A DNA stretch of 64,000 bases from Rhododendron vialii (Eukaryota > Streptophyta > Magnoliopsida > Ericales > Ericaceae), in the NCBI RefSeq assembly GCF_030253575.1, contig NC_080559.1, positions 34,467,501 to 34,531,500 on the forward strand, in the 5' to 3' direction. The notes beneath the pieces are model-generated. The model was not told the origin of the DNA, did no database searches, and worked only from the letters and a program-made list of their open reading frames with translations. This document shows positions 12,201 to 23,300 of the stretch, in pieces (position 1 is the stretch's first letter; every line of letters begins with the position of its first letter). Both the position numbers and the translations under genes were made by a program.

Positions 12201-13565
12201 AAGTGTCATGTACTGTATCATAAGAAGGGAGATGGCGTAAAAAAACCTCGGTGATCATGTCATACAGCTGTCACAACTTCATCTGGAACCAAGCTACCAG
12301 CGTTCATGTACTCTTTTGCTTTATTTCCAATTTCTGTTCCAGCTGATACTTCAGCCCTTAGAAGATCTCCAGTTGATATATGCACTAAACCAAACTGAAG
12401 AACCAAGAGAGAAGAGTCAAGATGGCAGACACAGAAGATACAGGCACTTTAGTACAATGGATGTGAAGTGACTTGCAAGTAGCAATAAGGTCAGCAGCCC
12501 CTATAGCTTAAAAACAGTCCCTTGTATAGCTTAAAACAGATTCCCGATTGATAAACTGGGGCAATAGAAGAAGCACTGAGACCAAGAAACAACCAGACTC
12601 CGATGGTTTAACTTCAGAGAGAGTCGGCTCACCAGTTGCTGGTATTCCGCCTCTCCAATACAAACTTCAGTCAATCTCAATTCAAGAACCGGCATTAGAA
12701 TGATTTGAAAATCAATCTTATATCCCTTGAACCATCGTGATTCAGTGATCCGTTTTTCGATATGCAAGCTCCACAGGGCCATTTGATCGAACAATGAGAA
12801 TACATTCTATTAACCTTAATACTGCTAAGTGGTGAATCATTCAAGTTTCCACCCAGTGTTGCCCATACAAATACTTTTTTGTTAGCCACTTAATCCATTT
12901 ATCTCGGTGGGCTTGAGGATGTGTTTGAAAATCACCAAAACACTCATGAAATCATGGTTAGAAGCATGATAGTATGACTCTTGCTTTTATGGTTCAAACA
13001 TATGAAAGATACAAATTTCACCAGTTTATCAATGTTGGCCAATTAAGCTTATCTAGAAGTTCGAGTAACATCCTTAATTCCTATTCCTTCTCAAACCCGT
13101 ATACCAACCAGTCATATATCATTAGTATGTATAAACTTACTTTACCTTCTGAACAATCATCTCGCACTGAGTCCCTTTCCCCGATGCCGGAGCCCCCGAT
13201 ATCATCACCTTAATCGGCTCACTTTTCGAACACAACACCTTCATCCCCTGCTAAGAAATACAGTAAGCAGCTTGAATCAATCGTCACAAATTTAAACTAG
13301 GTTTTCATAAAGATAACATAGTGGAATAATGATGTAGTTCACGCAATTCAAGTTATGTTTTATTAACCTTAGGGCTAGGGTGTGCCCTCGGGTAGGATTG
13401 TCTGGAAACATGAAACGATGACGTGAGATGGTGCTGGGGAAGGGGGGATGATGATGACGACGATGGTGAGAGGGAGGAGGAGGAGGAGTAGAGAGAGAAA
13501 GTAGAGAGGGGAGGTGCGGTGGGGACGTTCTTGCAGTGAAGAGAAGTGGTTGAGTAGTGCATCAT
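6245..13565 (-). CDS. AK5: Chloroplast adenylate kinase fused to DUF1995 (KAD5 type)
   Basis: This plastid enzyme is expected to interconvert ATP + AMP and 2 ADP. I place 19 coding exons on the minus strand: 13565-13368, 13247-13146, 12394-12266, 12190-12056, 11890-11744, 10756-10682, 10569-10476, 10199-10156, 10012-9884, 9567-9532, 9463-9383, 9265-9127, 8116-8037, 7938-7873, 7200-7171, 7083-6974, 6639-6499, 6386-6357, 6275-6245. All junctions are GT-AG and in phase, giving about 598 residues. Residues 1-66 are Ser-rich, like a transit peptide. The kinase domain has the P-loop [10 protein letters not shown] (about 84-93), [11 protein letters not shown], the DGFPRS motif (162-167) and a LID region ([17 protein letters not shown]). 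From about 310 a DUF1995 domain follows ([33 protein letters not shown]-like LVNPRLK). The order and length agree with my memory of Arabidopsis At5g35170. The role of DUF1995 is not known to me. The start has two adjacent ATGs. Confidence 0.93.
8390..8540 (-). mobile_element. Au-like SINE in an adenylate kinase intron
   Basis: Read on the minus strand, the stretch has a B-box (GGTCACGGGTTTGAGTC) and the conserved body of the plant Au SINE family: AACAGCCTC, GCAGGGGTAAGGCTGC, CCCAGACCCCGCAATGG, GAGCCTCGTGCACTGG. It sits in the 1-kb intron between the exons ending 9127 and beginning 8116, in the same orientation as the gene. A more diverged relative is in the KNOX intron at 31,756-31,886. Confidence 0.8.
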
Positions 13566-13604
13566 TGTTGTAGCAGAAGCAGAGAGCTCTTCTGACTGAC
13601 ACCC

Positions 13605-13608
<4 letters not shown>

Positions 13609-13641
<33 letters not shown>
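13609..13641. repeat. (GA)n microsatellite in the adenylate kinase leader
   Basis: About 30 bases of GA/CT dinucleotides lie about 45 bp upstream of the adenylate kinase ATG, so in its 5' leader or core promoter. CT-rich leaders are common in plant genes. Confidence 0.85.
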
Positions 13642-13644
<3 letters not shown>

Positions 13645-13912
13645 ATGAGTGGAAGAGGTGAGAGGTGAAGGCCCTATAATTAACGGATAAACGGTCACCT
13701 CAGATGACTCGGATCCTCTGTACGAGTTTTTATAAGGTACGCTCACTTGCAGCGCACGTAGTTTACTTCCCCTGTTTCCATATTTTTCGGTTTCCTTTTT
13801 CGAAAGAAAATAGATATTGGAATCGAGAGTGGCTGAATTTAGTTTCCATATTTTCCGGTTTCCATAATCAGTTTCTTGCGGGGGCTTGAACCCCGCCAAC
13901 TGCACTCTATCT

Positions 13913-14098
13913 CGCTTGCTATATATATATTTGATGAAGATTAAAAGGGTAATTTCACTTACCAACTCACTTAAACAATTGCTGACTAAGGAGGGACTCA
14001 GTGAACCCTTTAAACACACACACCCAAACCCAAACTCCCGATGTGGGAGCCAGCACAACTGACACAGGTCCGAGAGCCTCGCCTCCCGCTTGCTATAT
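13913..14098. mobile_element. Short insertion flanked by 12-bp direct repeats
   Basis: CGCTTGCTATAT occurs at 13913-13924 and 14087-14098. Between the copies lies a non-coding segment that contains, on the minus strand, CTCCCACATCGGGAG, a word common in small plant retroelement ends. Just outside, at about 13,870-13,905, is a tRNA B-box-like word (minus strand GGGGTTCAAGCCCC). I read this as a SINE-like or small non-autonomous insertion of unknown family, upstream of the adenylate kinase gene. Confidence 0.4.
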
Positions 14099-15397
14099 TA
14101 TTGATTTTTTCTCTCTTTTTTTCGTTCACCCAGCCTGGTTGTGATCGGTAAAAAAATATTGGTACGAGTAGCTGCAAGAAATAACTTTGAGGAAAAATAT
14201 TGCACAAATCCTGAGGTCATACTTTAGACTTGGACAAAAGGCGTAAGGCATTTACTTAATCAAGGTTTTAGCCTTTTAGGAATGGCTCATTGTCTCGTCT
14301 TGACAGTCTCGTTATCATGCACCTTGTTGGTACAGTTGGCCATTTTTATTTCTCAGAAGAAACTCAGAAATAGCATTGCCCTTTCAAGCTTCAAATTGGA
14401 AGACAGCTTGGCTCAATGGCAAGACTTTCTATCCTCCTTGAACCGTACAATTCAATGAATCGATGAGCCTCCCTCCCTTCGACCATCCAAGACTTCTATG
14501 TTGAAGGGTCTGTTGAGCCAATCAACCACGCTAAAATTGAAGTCAATTATTTCTCCTCGCAGGATCGAAACATATTCAAAATCAACTTCTCAAAAATCAG
14601 CCTTTTCAAACTTCTAATGTTACTTCGGACTAAAGAGATTCACATGGTTTTTGAGACAGAGCAAGTGACAAGCTGCTGCGCTGCATTTGAAACTGCAAAA
14701 ACACTCCATGCTTCTTTCCTACCTCTGAAGGAATGCTCACAACTCTTGTAAAGTTTAAGCTATGAGAAGAGTTTTCAGCATTTAAAATGGACGACACAAA
14801 AAGGCAGTTTAGAATAATGTACAATTTGTACCTGTACCTGTAAGGAGCAATTATTCAGTGGTCTTGAGCCACCGTCACGTGGTGTCCTAATGTTCTTTTA
14901 CCCCACACATTCATGTGGAGTCCATACCCGTAGCCAAACGTATTCTCACCAATAACGCAAAAACTCAGTCGTGTAATTGATGGTATTAACATCACACGGA
15001 TGCCAAACAGGCCAATCTGAAGACGATACCCCTTTTTAGGCACCTTCCCTCAAACACACAAAACCATACAATCAATATGGATAAACAATTCAAGAGAAGT
15101 AACTGTATATGCTCATATCAATCAATATGGATCTGAATAGCCAAGTACATGCTGAAACCTCAAATTACATTTAGCAATAGCTAAAAAGTTCTCCATCTGC
15201 CAGAAAATACGCAACTACACTTCCGGGCAAATATTTAACCAATAACAAAGAATTAAGCGAAACCCGACCCATTGTTCTTATTTCCTTAGAGATAGACAAG
15301 CTTTGTAACAAAAAAAAAACAAAAAATAGATTTAGACGCTGGGTTCATTCTCCCATCTAGGGTACCCATAACATCACCTTTCGAGTTGGGGAAGTTT
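14099..15397. other. Intergenic region between adenylate kinase and TMN genes
   Basis: I find no gene here. Around 14,400-14,460 is an A-box-like word (CTTGGCTCAATGGCAAGAC), possibly a SINE remnant. The right part (about 15,050-15,397) should hold the 3' UTR of the minus-strand TMN gene. Open frames at 14,630-14,824 and 14,855-15,043 lack family resemblance. Confidence 0.45.
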
Positions 15398-17374
15398 CTA
15401 GTCCAGCTTCACTGAGGAGAACAAGTAATGCACGAACCAAAACGAAGATAGGAAACCAACCGTGCCTGTCGCAAGCATAATCGCTAAAACCATGAAAAGT
15501 GAATATCCCAAGTAAAGCGTGGCGGAAACAGGTCCACTCAAACTCTTAAGGTCAAATACGAGATAGTTAACGGAGTACAAGAAGATGTAAATGGCGACCG
15601 AACCAGAAGCGAAAAAGGACTTCCACCACCATTTCCAGTCCTCCACACAAAGATGCATATAGGTTAGAACGAGAGACACCTCAGCACAAACCACCACAAG
15701 AAGGATCAAAACAATGAAGAGAAAACCAAAGACGTAGTAAACTCGTCCCATCCAAATACTGGACATGATGAAGAACAACTCAATGAAAAGTGTACCAAAA
15801 GGAAGAGTTCCAGCCCCAAGAACTAAAAGCCAAGATGGGTATTTTTGGGCTGGGATATCCCTAGGGATCTGATTGGTTCGAACTGGGTATTCAATATGAG
15901 GTGCTTTTGCACCGAAGTACCCTCCAACCATGGTTAGGGGAACCGAGATGCAAAACCAGAGCAAAATGAGAATAACAAATAGAGAAAATGGAATGGCTCC
16001 AGTGCTGCGACTACCCCACAGTAGGAAATTCAAAGTGGTTAAAATCAGAAAAGCAATACCAGGGAAGAAACAAGCAGCTTTCCAAGAGACTGAAGCCCAT
16101 CCTGTTTTCTCACCACACCCAATTGTCCTCCAAAGTCGAACAGCAACGTAACCAGCTGCAATTCCGAGAATCATGTAGGAGAACAGCATCCCAGTAACCA
16201 GGGTCCCACGAGAAGCAGGCGACATGAATCCGAGAGCAGCGAATAATATTGTCACCACAGCCATCCCGAGAATCTGAACACCATCTCCCACCATTACACA
16301 CAGAAGCGAAGCATTGGTTGGAGCGCGGAAAACATCTGCTACAACAAGTTTCCACCCAGATAACTCCTCGTTCATCTGGGCTTGAGCCTCCTTATCTAGT
16401 TCCTCATAGCGAGTCAAGTCCCGCCTAACTGTCCTCAATAAAATCACGAAGACAATTCCAGCCAGGAAAGTAATCACCATAAGAGAGTTGAGAATCGAGA
16501 ACCAGTGGACTTTTGCTCCTTCCATTTTCAAATAAGCATCCCATCTTGAGGGCCATTTGATATCACTCTCCACAAATGAAACTTCATAAGTGAAGGCCAC
16601 AGAATCTCCTTCCTCCACAGCCATACCCACAGCCCCAGGATCACATGTGATCACGTTCGGATATTTACCATACATTTTCAAGTTCTTCACAGATTCAGCA
16701 TTGTGCCGAACGCTACAAGGGATCACCTCAAATCCAACCACCATGTAACCTGGGATGTCGGATACCGGACTCCCAACCGTTGGGATCATCTCAGCAGCAT
16801 CCCCAGTGCCCATCACACGGGCCACATTGGTCTCTTCGTACTTGTGAACAAGAACCGTAAACTTCAAATGGTTAAACACATAATAAGCATCTTGAACCTT
16901 AGCTCCAAGTGGATACCCTGTCCAACGCAGTAAATATGTCTCCTTTTGGGTATATCGAATCGCAGGCAAATTGTCCAGAATCAAATTAACCTGATACATC
17001 TCATCTATCCTCTTTTTCAAGGTCTTAAACTCATCAGCCGACAAAGGAGGACTGGATTTGCACAGAAAGATATCTGTCTCATTGGTGTGCATCTTAAACC
17101 GATATGGTGAATTCTCAATCCTATCCCCCATGAGGAGCTCACCGAGATTTTCGGCACTGTCCTTCACACCCTCCTGGGGCTTACAGAAGGGCATACTATA
17201 GTAGCTATAGGGAATTTCAGTTTCAATTGACGTAAGTGAATTCACTTTCACAGATAGGGCATCGCCAATGCCATGTTTGTGGGGATAACTGCCCGGAAGG
17301 TAAAAACCATGACACAGTTGAGATATCAAACAAACCAACAAAACCCAGATCTTGAATTTGTCGAACAAGTCCAT
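15398..17374 (-). CDS. TMN11: Transmembrane 9 superfamily protein (TMN/EMP70), intronless
   Basis: This single-exon gene encodes a complete 658-residue member of the nonaspanin family, multi-spanning proteins of the Golgi and endosomal membranes. A signal peptide covers about residues 1-23 (hydrophobic, ending CHG-FYLPGSYP). A large luminal domain follows with the family words GFYLPGSYPHK, SIETEIPYSYYSMPFCKP, ENLGELLMGDRIENSPY and VGFEVIPCS. From about 290 there are nine hydrophobic spans. The cytoplasmic loop TVRRDLTRYEELDKEAQAQM after the first span is typical. The C terminus ends VKLD, fitting the KXD/E COPI-binding Golgi-retention signal described for this family. The length is normal and no break is seen. 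The symbol rests on synteny with At5g35160 and close similarity; other TMN8-12 members are hard to exclude by eye. Confidence 0.96.
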   Translation of the reverse strand: MDLFDKFKIWVLLVCLISQLCHGFYLPGSYPHKHGIGDALSVKVNSLTSIETEIPYSYYSMPFCKPQEGVKDSAENLGELLMGDRIENSPYRFKMHTNETDIFLCKSSPPLSADEFKTLKKRIDEMYQVNLILDNLPAIRYTQKETYLLRWTGYPLGAKVQDAYYVFNHLKFTVLVHKYEETNVARVMGTGDAAEMIPTVGSPVSDIPGYMVVGFEVIPCSVRHNAESVKNLKMYGKYPNVITCDPGAVGMAVEEGDSVAFTYEVSFVESDIKWPSRWDAYLKMEGAKVHWFSILNSLMVITFLAGIVFVILLRTVRRDLTRYEELDKEAQAQMNEELSGWKLVVADVFRAPTNASLLCVMVGDGVQILGMAVVTILFAALGFMSPASRGTLVTGMLFSYMILGIAAGYVAVRLWRTIGCGEKTGWASVSWKAACFFPGIAFLILTTLNFLLWGSRSTGAIPFSLFVILILLWFCISVPLTMVGGYFGAKAPHIEYPVRTNQIPRDIPAQKYPSWLLVLGAGTLPFGTLFIELFFIMSSIWMGRVYYVFGFLFIVLILLVVVCAEVSLVLTYMHLCVEDWKWWWKSFFASGSVAIYIFLYSVNYLVFDLKSLSGPVSATLYLGYSLFMVLAIMLATGTVGFLSSFWFVHYLFSSVKLD

Positions 17375-18119
17375 GTCAGTATAATTTCAGGAGATTTTGC
17401 GACAGATCTGGATGACCCAGATCAGCAAACGATGGAATGGGGCAGAGTATATTGCAATTTCAATGTAGAGTTTGCGTATTTAGATAAGATCGAGTAACAG
17501 TACTTTGGGACAGGGTTCAGATCAAATCCAATTGCAAAAACAAGAAAAAAGAAAAAAAAAACGAAAGAGAAAGCGAGCTGTTGCTAATGTGACGAAACAC
17601 AGATCTGACCTTTGAATGAGGTTGATATTAAGGGAGCATTGGAGAGAAAACCACCGGGTAATGAGATTTGGGCTGCAATAACAGGGTAACGTAAGTGAAG
17701 AGGAGCAGCGAGCGAGAGAGAGAGGGGGAGGGAGGTGAGGTGACAGCCCGAATTTTTATGGTGACAGAAGTGTTATTGTTGGAGTATATGAGGACACGAG
17801 GAGGCGGATCAATGAAAAGTACCCAAATTTTCTGGGAATTGATTTTATTATTATTATTTTTTTAATGTCACTCTTTTCTTCTCACAAAATAAATTATTTA
17901 ACAAAGACACAAAAGATAATAGCATTAACAAAAAAGAGAGTGATAAAATCACTTCCCAAACTAAAGTGGGGTGAGATTATTACCTTGCAGGGGATAAAAC
18001 AATTCCTAGATATCACTTTTGGATTTAAAGATCTAATGGATTGTTTCAGCACTCTATTTAAATACTTATTTTTTAAAAAGATAATTTTAAACTAAGAAAT
18101 AATGTGTGTAGGTTTGTAT
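17375..18119. promoter_or_regulatory. TMN 5' leader and promoter region
   Basis: This is the upstream side of the minus-strand TMN gene. A CATAAAAATT-like TATA word reads on the minus strand near 17,754-17,763 and would place transcription start near 17,725. A CT-rich stretch on the minus strand (complement of GAGAGAGAGAGGGGGAGG, 17,716-17,733) sits at that point. The leader would then be about 350 nt, long enough to hold a leader intron, but I could not fix its borders. Nothing else is seen up to the transposon at 18,120. Confidence 0.35.
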
Positions 18120-18483
18120 TTTCATATGCGAAAATCCTATTGGTACCGATGGTACCGTAGGGAAAATGCACCGACAGCCACTGGACGGCCAATCCGAGTC
18201 GTCCAAAAATTTAAAAAAACAAAACCGAGTGGGCCTTTGCAGAATCAACGGCATCCGAGATGTGTAGGGTACTTGATCCGAGCACCCTTTTTTCGTCTAT
18301 ATATGTATATTCGTGTATATACACGAAAAAGGGGTGCTCGGATCAAGTACTCTACACACCTCGGATGCGGTTGATTCTTGCGTAAGCCCACTCGGTTTTG
18401 TTTTTTTTCGGACGGCTCGGATCGGCCGTCGGTGTATTTTCTCTACGGTACCATCGGTACCAATAGCAGTACTCTTTCATATG
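18120..18483. mobile_element. 346-bp palindromic MITE with 9-bp target-site duplication
   Basis: TTTCATATG occurs directly repeated at 18120-18128 and 18475-18483. The sequence between folds back on itself with arms of about 150 bp: CTATTGGTACCGATGGTACC on the left pairs with GGTACCATCGGTACCAATAG on the right, and GTGCTCGGATCAAGTAC pairs with GTACTTGATCCGAGCAC around a central ATATACACGAATATAC-like loop. The 9-bp duplication points to the Mutator-like superfamily. No coding capacity. It lies between the divergent TMN and CYP28 genes. Confidence 0.85.
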
Positions 18484-18589
18484 GGAGTTTTTACGTGTGA
18501 ATCTACGTGAGCTGAAGAGGTACAATTGGTTGATGATTAAGAAAGAGAATGGAGGAGTGATCTAGAGGGGCCAAGGAGGAGGCATAAAA

Positions 18590-19245
18590 TGTGAAATGTG
18601 TGTGAAACGTGACCGAGCCCGAGTTATCAAGGCTACCTACTTATCCCGGTGTATTGAGGAATCAGGTCAAATGTAGTTCCATTTTTTCTCTGGAAGATGC
18701 TCTCTCCCTCTCTTTGAGGATATAGTGTTCTCTCTCTTTAGACGTCCGTCTCAGTGTCTCTTCTCCTTTTCTCCTCCGTCTTTGAAAGAGAGATCATCCA
18801 TTCCACAATGAGTACTAACATCGGTATTTATAGGTAGAGACCGAAATCTCCGCTGAACTCATCCTGCTGCGGACCCTGTCGGTCCACGGACCCATGCCGC
18901 GGGACCCTTGCAGGCCTATCTGCCCTCGCGATGGCTCTCATAGGCCTCACTACCCCGTGAGCTTGTTCAACTGCGCCAGGCCCATCTTGCCACGGACCCC
19001 TGCTTGTCCGCAGGACCCAGGCGGGCCCAACTGCCCTCGCGATGACTCTCGCGGGCCTTTTTACTCTCACGAGTTTGATCAGCTGCATGGGGCCCATCTT
19101 GCACCACGTCAACGAGCGGGCTCCATCTTGTGCCTCGTGGCACCAAATCTCTCTTTGTGTGGCAGCTATTTGCCACATGTCAATCTCACGATCTTTCCAC
19201 GCGTCATCATGTGAGTGGTAGGTCAAACTTCTACCCCAACGGTCG
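18590..19245 (+). mobile_element. GC-rich LTR-like fossil (possible solo LTR)
   Basis: The stretch is far richer in GC than its surroundings, has a TATTTATAGGTAGAG word near 18,821-18,835, and contains imperfect tandem repeats of about 120 bp built on GCGGACCC...CTGCCCTCGCGATG...CTC. Together with the upstream word GTTATCAAGGCTACCTAC, which I associate with plant LTR retrotransposons, this suggests an old LTR without internal region. Ends and flanking duplication were not found, so the call is tentative. Confidence 0.35.
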
Positions 19246-19731
19246 TAATCTTGACCGCATCTATAATGTGTTTATGCAAATAATTTTTCTAGCAATATGG
19301 ATCTTATTTGATAGATCTTATTTGAGATCTTTTGAACGGTGCAAAAAAAAAATTGAAAAATTATTTTTCATTTACATTATTTTTGAGTTTGAAAATGTGA
19401 AATAAGTATTTATTTATTAAGAAGGTGTTATGAAACGGGGACTAAAGGAGAACACAATCCTCGGTTATGTTGATTATGAATTACCACCATAGGATAGATG
19501 ATTTTGTATCTCTTCTCATTGGCAATTTCCTAATGAGGGGTATTTCCACTAAATTTTTGGTAAAAAACGTAGGTTATTTTATAATTTCGTTTACACTAAT
19601 CAATAAGTTTTTGACATTTTAGCTTGATATTCATACTAACTAACAACTTGTTAACAACAACTTCTTTGTTAAGAATTTTTTCAATAATATATCCTTCTAT
19701 AATTTATTTTCTATCGAAAACATCTAACAAC

Positions 19732-20101
19732 TTAGGCTCCGTTTGTTTGGACGTAAAACATTTTTGGATAAAAATATTTTACTTATTTTCCGCTGTTTGG
19801 CTAAAAAAGGGAGAAGGAAAATATTTTCAGTGCAAAGATGGATCTGGAGAGCTTATATGAATCGATTGCTTCAATATGGTTTTAAAATGCTTGGGAGGTT
19901 CTTTATCTAATTTCAAATAACAGGTTAGTGCATAACCTTTGCGTGGAAAACCATTTTGACAACCAAACGATGGAAAATCATTGTTTTGAAAAATATTTTT
20001 CATGTACCAACCAAACACCAGAAAATAAAAGTTTGAAGTTTGTTTACATGAAAAACATTTTACATTGTAAAATATTTTACATTGAAACAAACGCAGCCTT
20101 A
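19732..20101. mobile_element. Tourist-like MITE with TTA target-site duplication
   Basis: The element (19735-20098, 364 bp) begins GGCTCCGTTTGTTTGG and ends CAAACGCAGCC, and is flanked on both sides by TTA (19732-19734 and 20099-20101). A 3-bp TTA duplication and GG-C-GTTTG ends are the hallmark of Tourist/PIF-Harbinger MITEs. The interior repeats AAATATTTT words. It lies about 290 bp upstream of the CYP28 start codon, so it may reach into the promoter. Confidence 0.8.
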
Positions 20102-20386
20102 ATTACAACAAATTCTTTTTCAAAACTTATTCATTACCGAAAACGCTCCCTTAATAGTCAGTAATCAACTTTGATCCCACCCCATCTCAACAGAACAAAT
20201 TTGCTTCAATTTCAAGCATGTAACAAAAGGGGTGCAATTTTGATATTGTTTGGGATCCTACTACTTGAGAAGCTGCCCATTTCTTATCCACAAGTAAGAG
20301 CCACCCACTCACTGACTGGTCACGTGACTCGCCTCCTCTCATCTCTCCCCCTCCCTCTGTCTCCTCCACCACTATGCACCGTCGTC

Positions 20387-23300
20387 ATGTCCTCCCCCAC
20401 CACCCTCCCCCCCTCCCCCCTCCTCCCCCACCACCCGTACCCTAACCTCCACTTCACCCGCCGCTCCCTCCTCTTCCTCTCCACCCCCGTCGTCCTCTCT
20501 CTCTCCTCCTCCTCCTCCTCCTCCGCCGCCGCCACCACCACCCCACCACCACCACCCGACACCACCATCACCGACCGCGTCTTCATGGACTTCGGCATCT
20601 GCCCGAGCTACTTCCAAAACCGTAACCTCGGCGACCAGCTCTCCCTCTGCGCCGACTCCGAGCCCCTCGGCCGACTCGTTCTCGGCCTCTACGGAAACCT
20701 AGTCCCCCTCACCGTCTCCAATTTCAAGTCCATGTGCACTGGCCCCACCAACTTCTCCTACAAGGGCACTTTGGTCCAGAAAATATTCCCCGGCCAATTC
20801 TTCGTCGCCGGCCGCCAAGGCCGCCGCGACAAGGGGGAGGTAAAGCCCTCCGTGGATTTGGTTCGGAATACGGAGGCGGTTGAGTCCAGGGCCTTTTTGC
20901 TCGAGCATTCAAGGCCGGGGGTTGTTTCGCTGTGTTTGTCGGAGAATGATGATGATGATGAGGTTAAGTTGGATCCGAATTACCGGAATGTTGAGTTCTT
21001 GATCACTACCGGGCCTGGTCCGTGCCCGCAGCTTGATAGCAGGAATATTGTTTTTGGAACAGTGCTGGAAGGTATGATCATGATATGTTTATTCAAGTGC
21101 ATCAGCATTGTTTTGATGATTGATAGTTACATACGCTCGTGTATACGTACATTGTTATGGTCCTTACTTCTTATGCAAAAGATAATGTTCTAGCAGGAAA
21201 TGATATCGATAACTAATAAGAGATTAACTTGGTGGTGATAACTTACCATTGTCGATGTGACGGTTTAAGTCAAATTTACTTCGGTTTACTACTGTATGGT
21301 TCTTGCTCAACAGTAGAACAATCATGTTCGAAGCGAAAAGTAAACTTTGGTTGCTATAGAGATTTGAAGTACTTAAAATTCGTAGGTACTGTCATTGTGG
21401 ACGGGATGTCGTACTACTGTTGTTCCCTTTGAGGGAATTGATCAAAGCTTTGGTTTTTGGCATAGCATTTTGTCATGCCAGTATAAGCTAAAGCTAGAGC
21501 ATGCTCAAACTTCAGTAAATACCACCACCAATTCAACTGCTAGAATTTTGTCCGAGATGTAAATCATGTTGCCGTGTTCTGTTTTCGTTTGATGCCTTTG
21601 ATCAGGACATGAGGTTCTCTGTTATTTAGACTCCTCTTGATGCTTCTAACTTAATCGCGGTAGTAGGTATACTTCTTTTCTATTTGGGTAACCCATTCTG
21701 ATTACTTCCCTACTTGCTGTATCACTCTATCATTGTTAGGTGCTTCTTTTGGAAACTGGCTTAGTAGAACGAGTTGCTGGTTCATTAATGTAGACCATGA
21801 ATTTTGCGATTTTGTCGTCGAACTACTATGCTTGAATGAGCTCTTATTCTTAGGATTCATTCCATTTGCAGTCTGGTTCCTCAAAACTCATGAGTAATGT
21901 TAGAATCATGAGTCTTAGCTAAACACCCCTCTCCCCCTAATGCTGCTCCTGCTCCTGCTGTTAATGATGAGACTGTTGTTGAACTGAATTTTACTCCTCG
22001 TTTATGTTTAAGTGGCCAACATGTGGACGTACAATGGTTCAAATTCGGTGATATGGAGTATGGACTCTTCAATTACCCTAGCTTACAACGTGTCCATTGA
22101 ATATGAGAAAGTGTGAGGGTACGAGATGTGCGTCTGACAACTGGACCGAAAGTGGACACTTGTATCGTTTTGTTATTTATTAGATTTGGAGAAGGAGCTC
22201 AATTTGTTTGACCTGAAGATTTCTAGTCTCTGACATGGATGGAGATACAAATTTCCCTTTTTCATTAATCTCATTTAATTTGAGTACATTCCTAAACAGC
22301 AGTAAATGGTGTTTAAATGGTTGTGCGTATCCACGTACGCGTACCTAATTTTGGATACATTCTCCCATTACCTATAATCGCGAGTTGAGGGATGTCCAAC
22401 ATAGGATACACCCAAACCTGATACGCATTACAGAATCCATGTTGCATAACCCACATATGATCTCTCTTTCGAGGTAGCATTTGGAGTGGTAAACATTGTT
22501 ACTGAATCATAACATGCACTTTTCCAATCATCATCAGATGCACGCCCACTGATTGTCCTCTCCCGGGTTCTCTGTATTTCACTAATCACGTTATAGTATT
22601 TATGAATTTAACAGTTGTTCTTAATATGAACTGGTGGTTCAAGTTATGCTTAGGAGTGGAGTGGTACCCTTGTTGGTTATCTCTTCTGTTGGAGTGGTAC
22701 CCTTGGTGGTTCCAGTAATCCTCAGGAGTTTAGATGATAAGATTAGCTGGTCAACCTGGTTCTAGGCACTAAATATTGTGTGGTAAATGATGAACAGTTT
22801 TTAGTAAATCATAACCACGCACTTCTCCAATCATCAGCACAGGTACCCCACCGATTGTCCCCCACCCAAGTTCTCCATATTTCGCTAATCCGGTTAGAGT
22901 ATTTATGAAAATTTAACTGCAGTTTTAAAGATGAATTGGGAATGTGGTTCAAGTTATCATCTGAAGTCTGGACTCTGGAGTGACACCCTTCTTGGGTATG
23001 CCTTCTGGTTTTATGCACATTGTACGTACTTACAATAAGATTAGCTGACCAAACCTGGTCCTACACACAAACGTGGTACAGAGTTTGATTGTGAGAAATT
23101 TAACATCTCTTTAGTTTTTTAAGGTGCAGCACACTTCCTCCAGTTCACTTCAACTCTTCAATGATGGGAGGTAGTAGGTACGCATGAAAATGCAACCCTT
23201 CCACGATTTTTGCACCCCTTCTTCAACCACTATGATGTTGGCTTATTTGATCTAGTGATAGGACCTCAGCGTAGCCTCTGCATTTATCTTTGAATAGTGT

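Noticed and set aside
13865-13910. tRNA T-arm-like word GGGGTTCAAGCCCC on the minus strand
   Set aside because: No matching D-arm, anticodon arm or acceptor stem nearby.
13375-14058. 227-codon minus-strand frame overlapping the adenylate kinase start
   Set aside because: It is an out-of-frame shadow of exon 1 that runs through a GA microsatellite and promoter DNA.
18828-19226. 132-codon minus-strand frame in GC-rich DNA
   Set aside because: Overlaps open frames on the other strand in a tandem-repeat stretch; composition, not coding, keeps the frames open.
20320-20617. Gly/Val/Glu-rich minus-strand frames
   Set aside because: They mirror the Pro/Ser-rich transit peptide of the cyclophilin gene.
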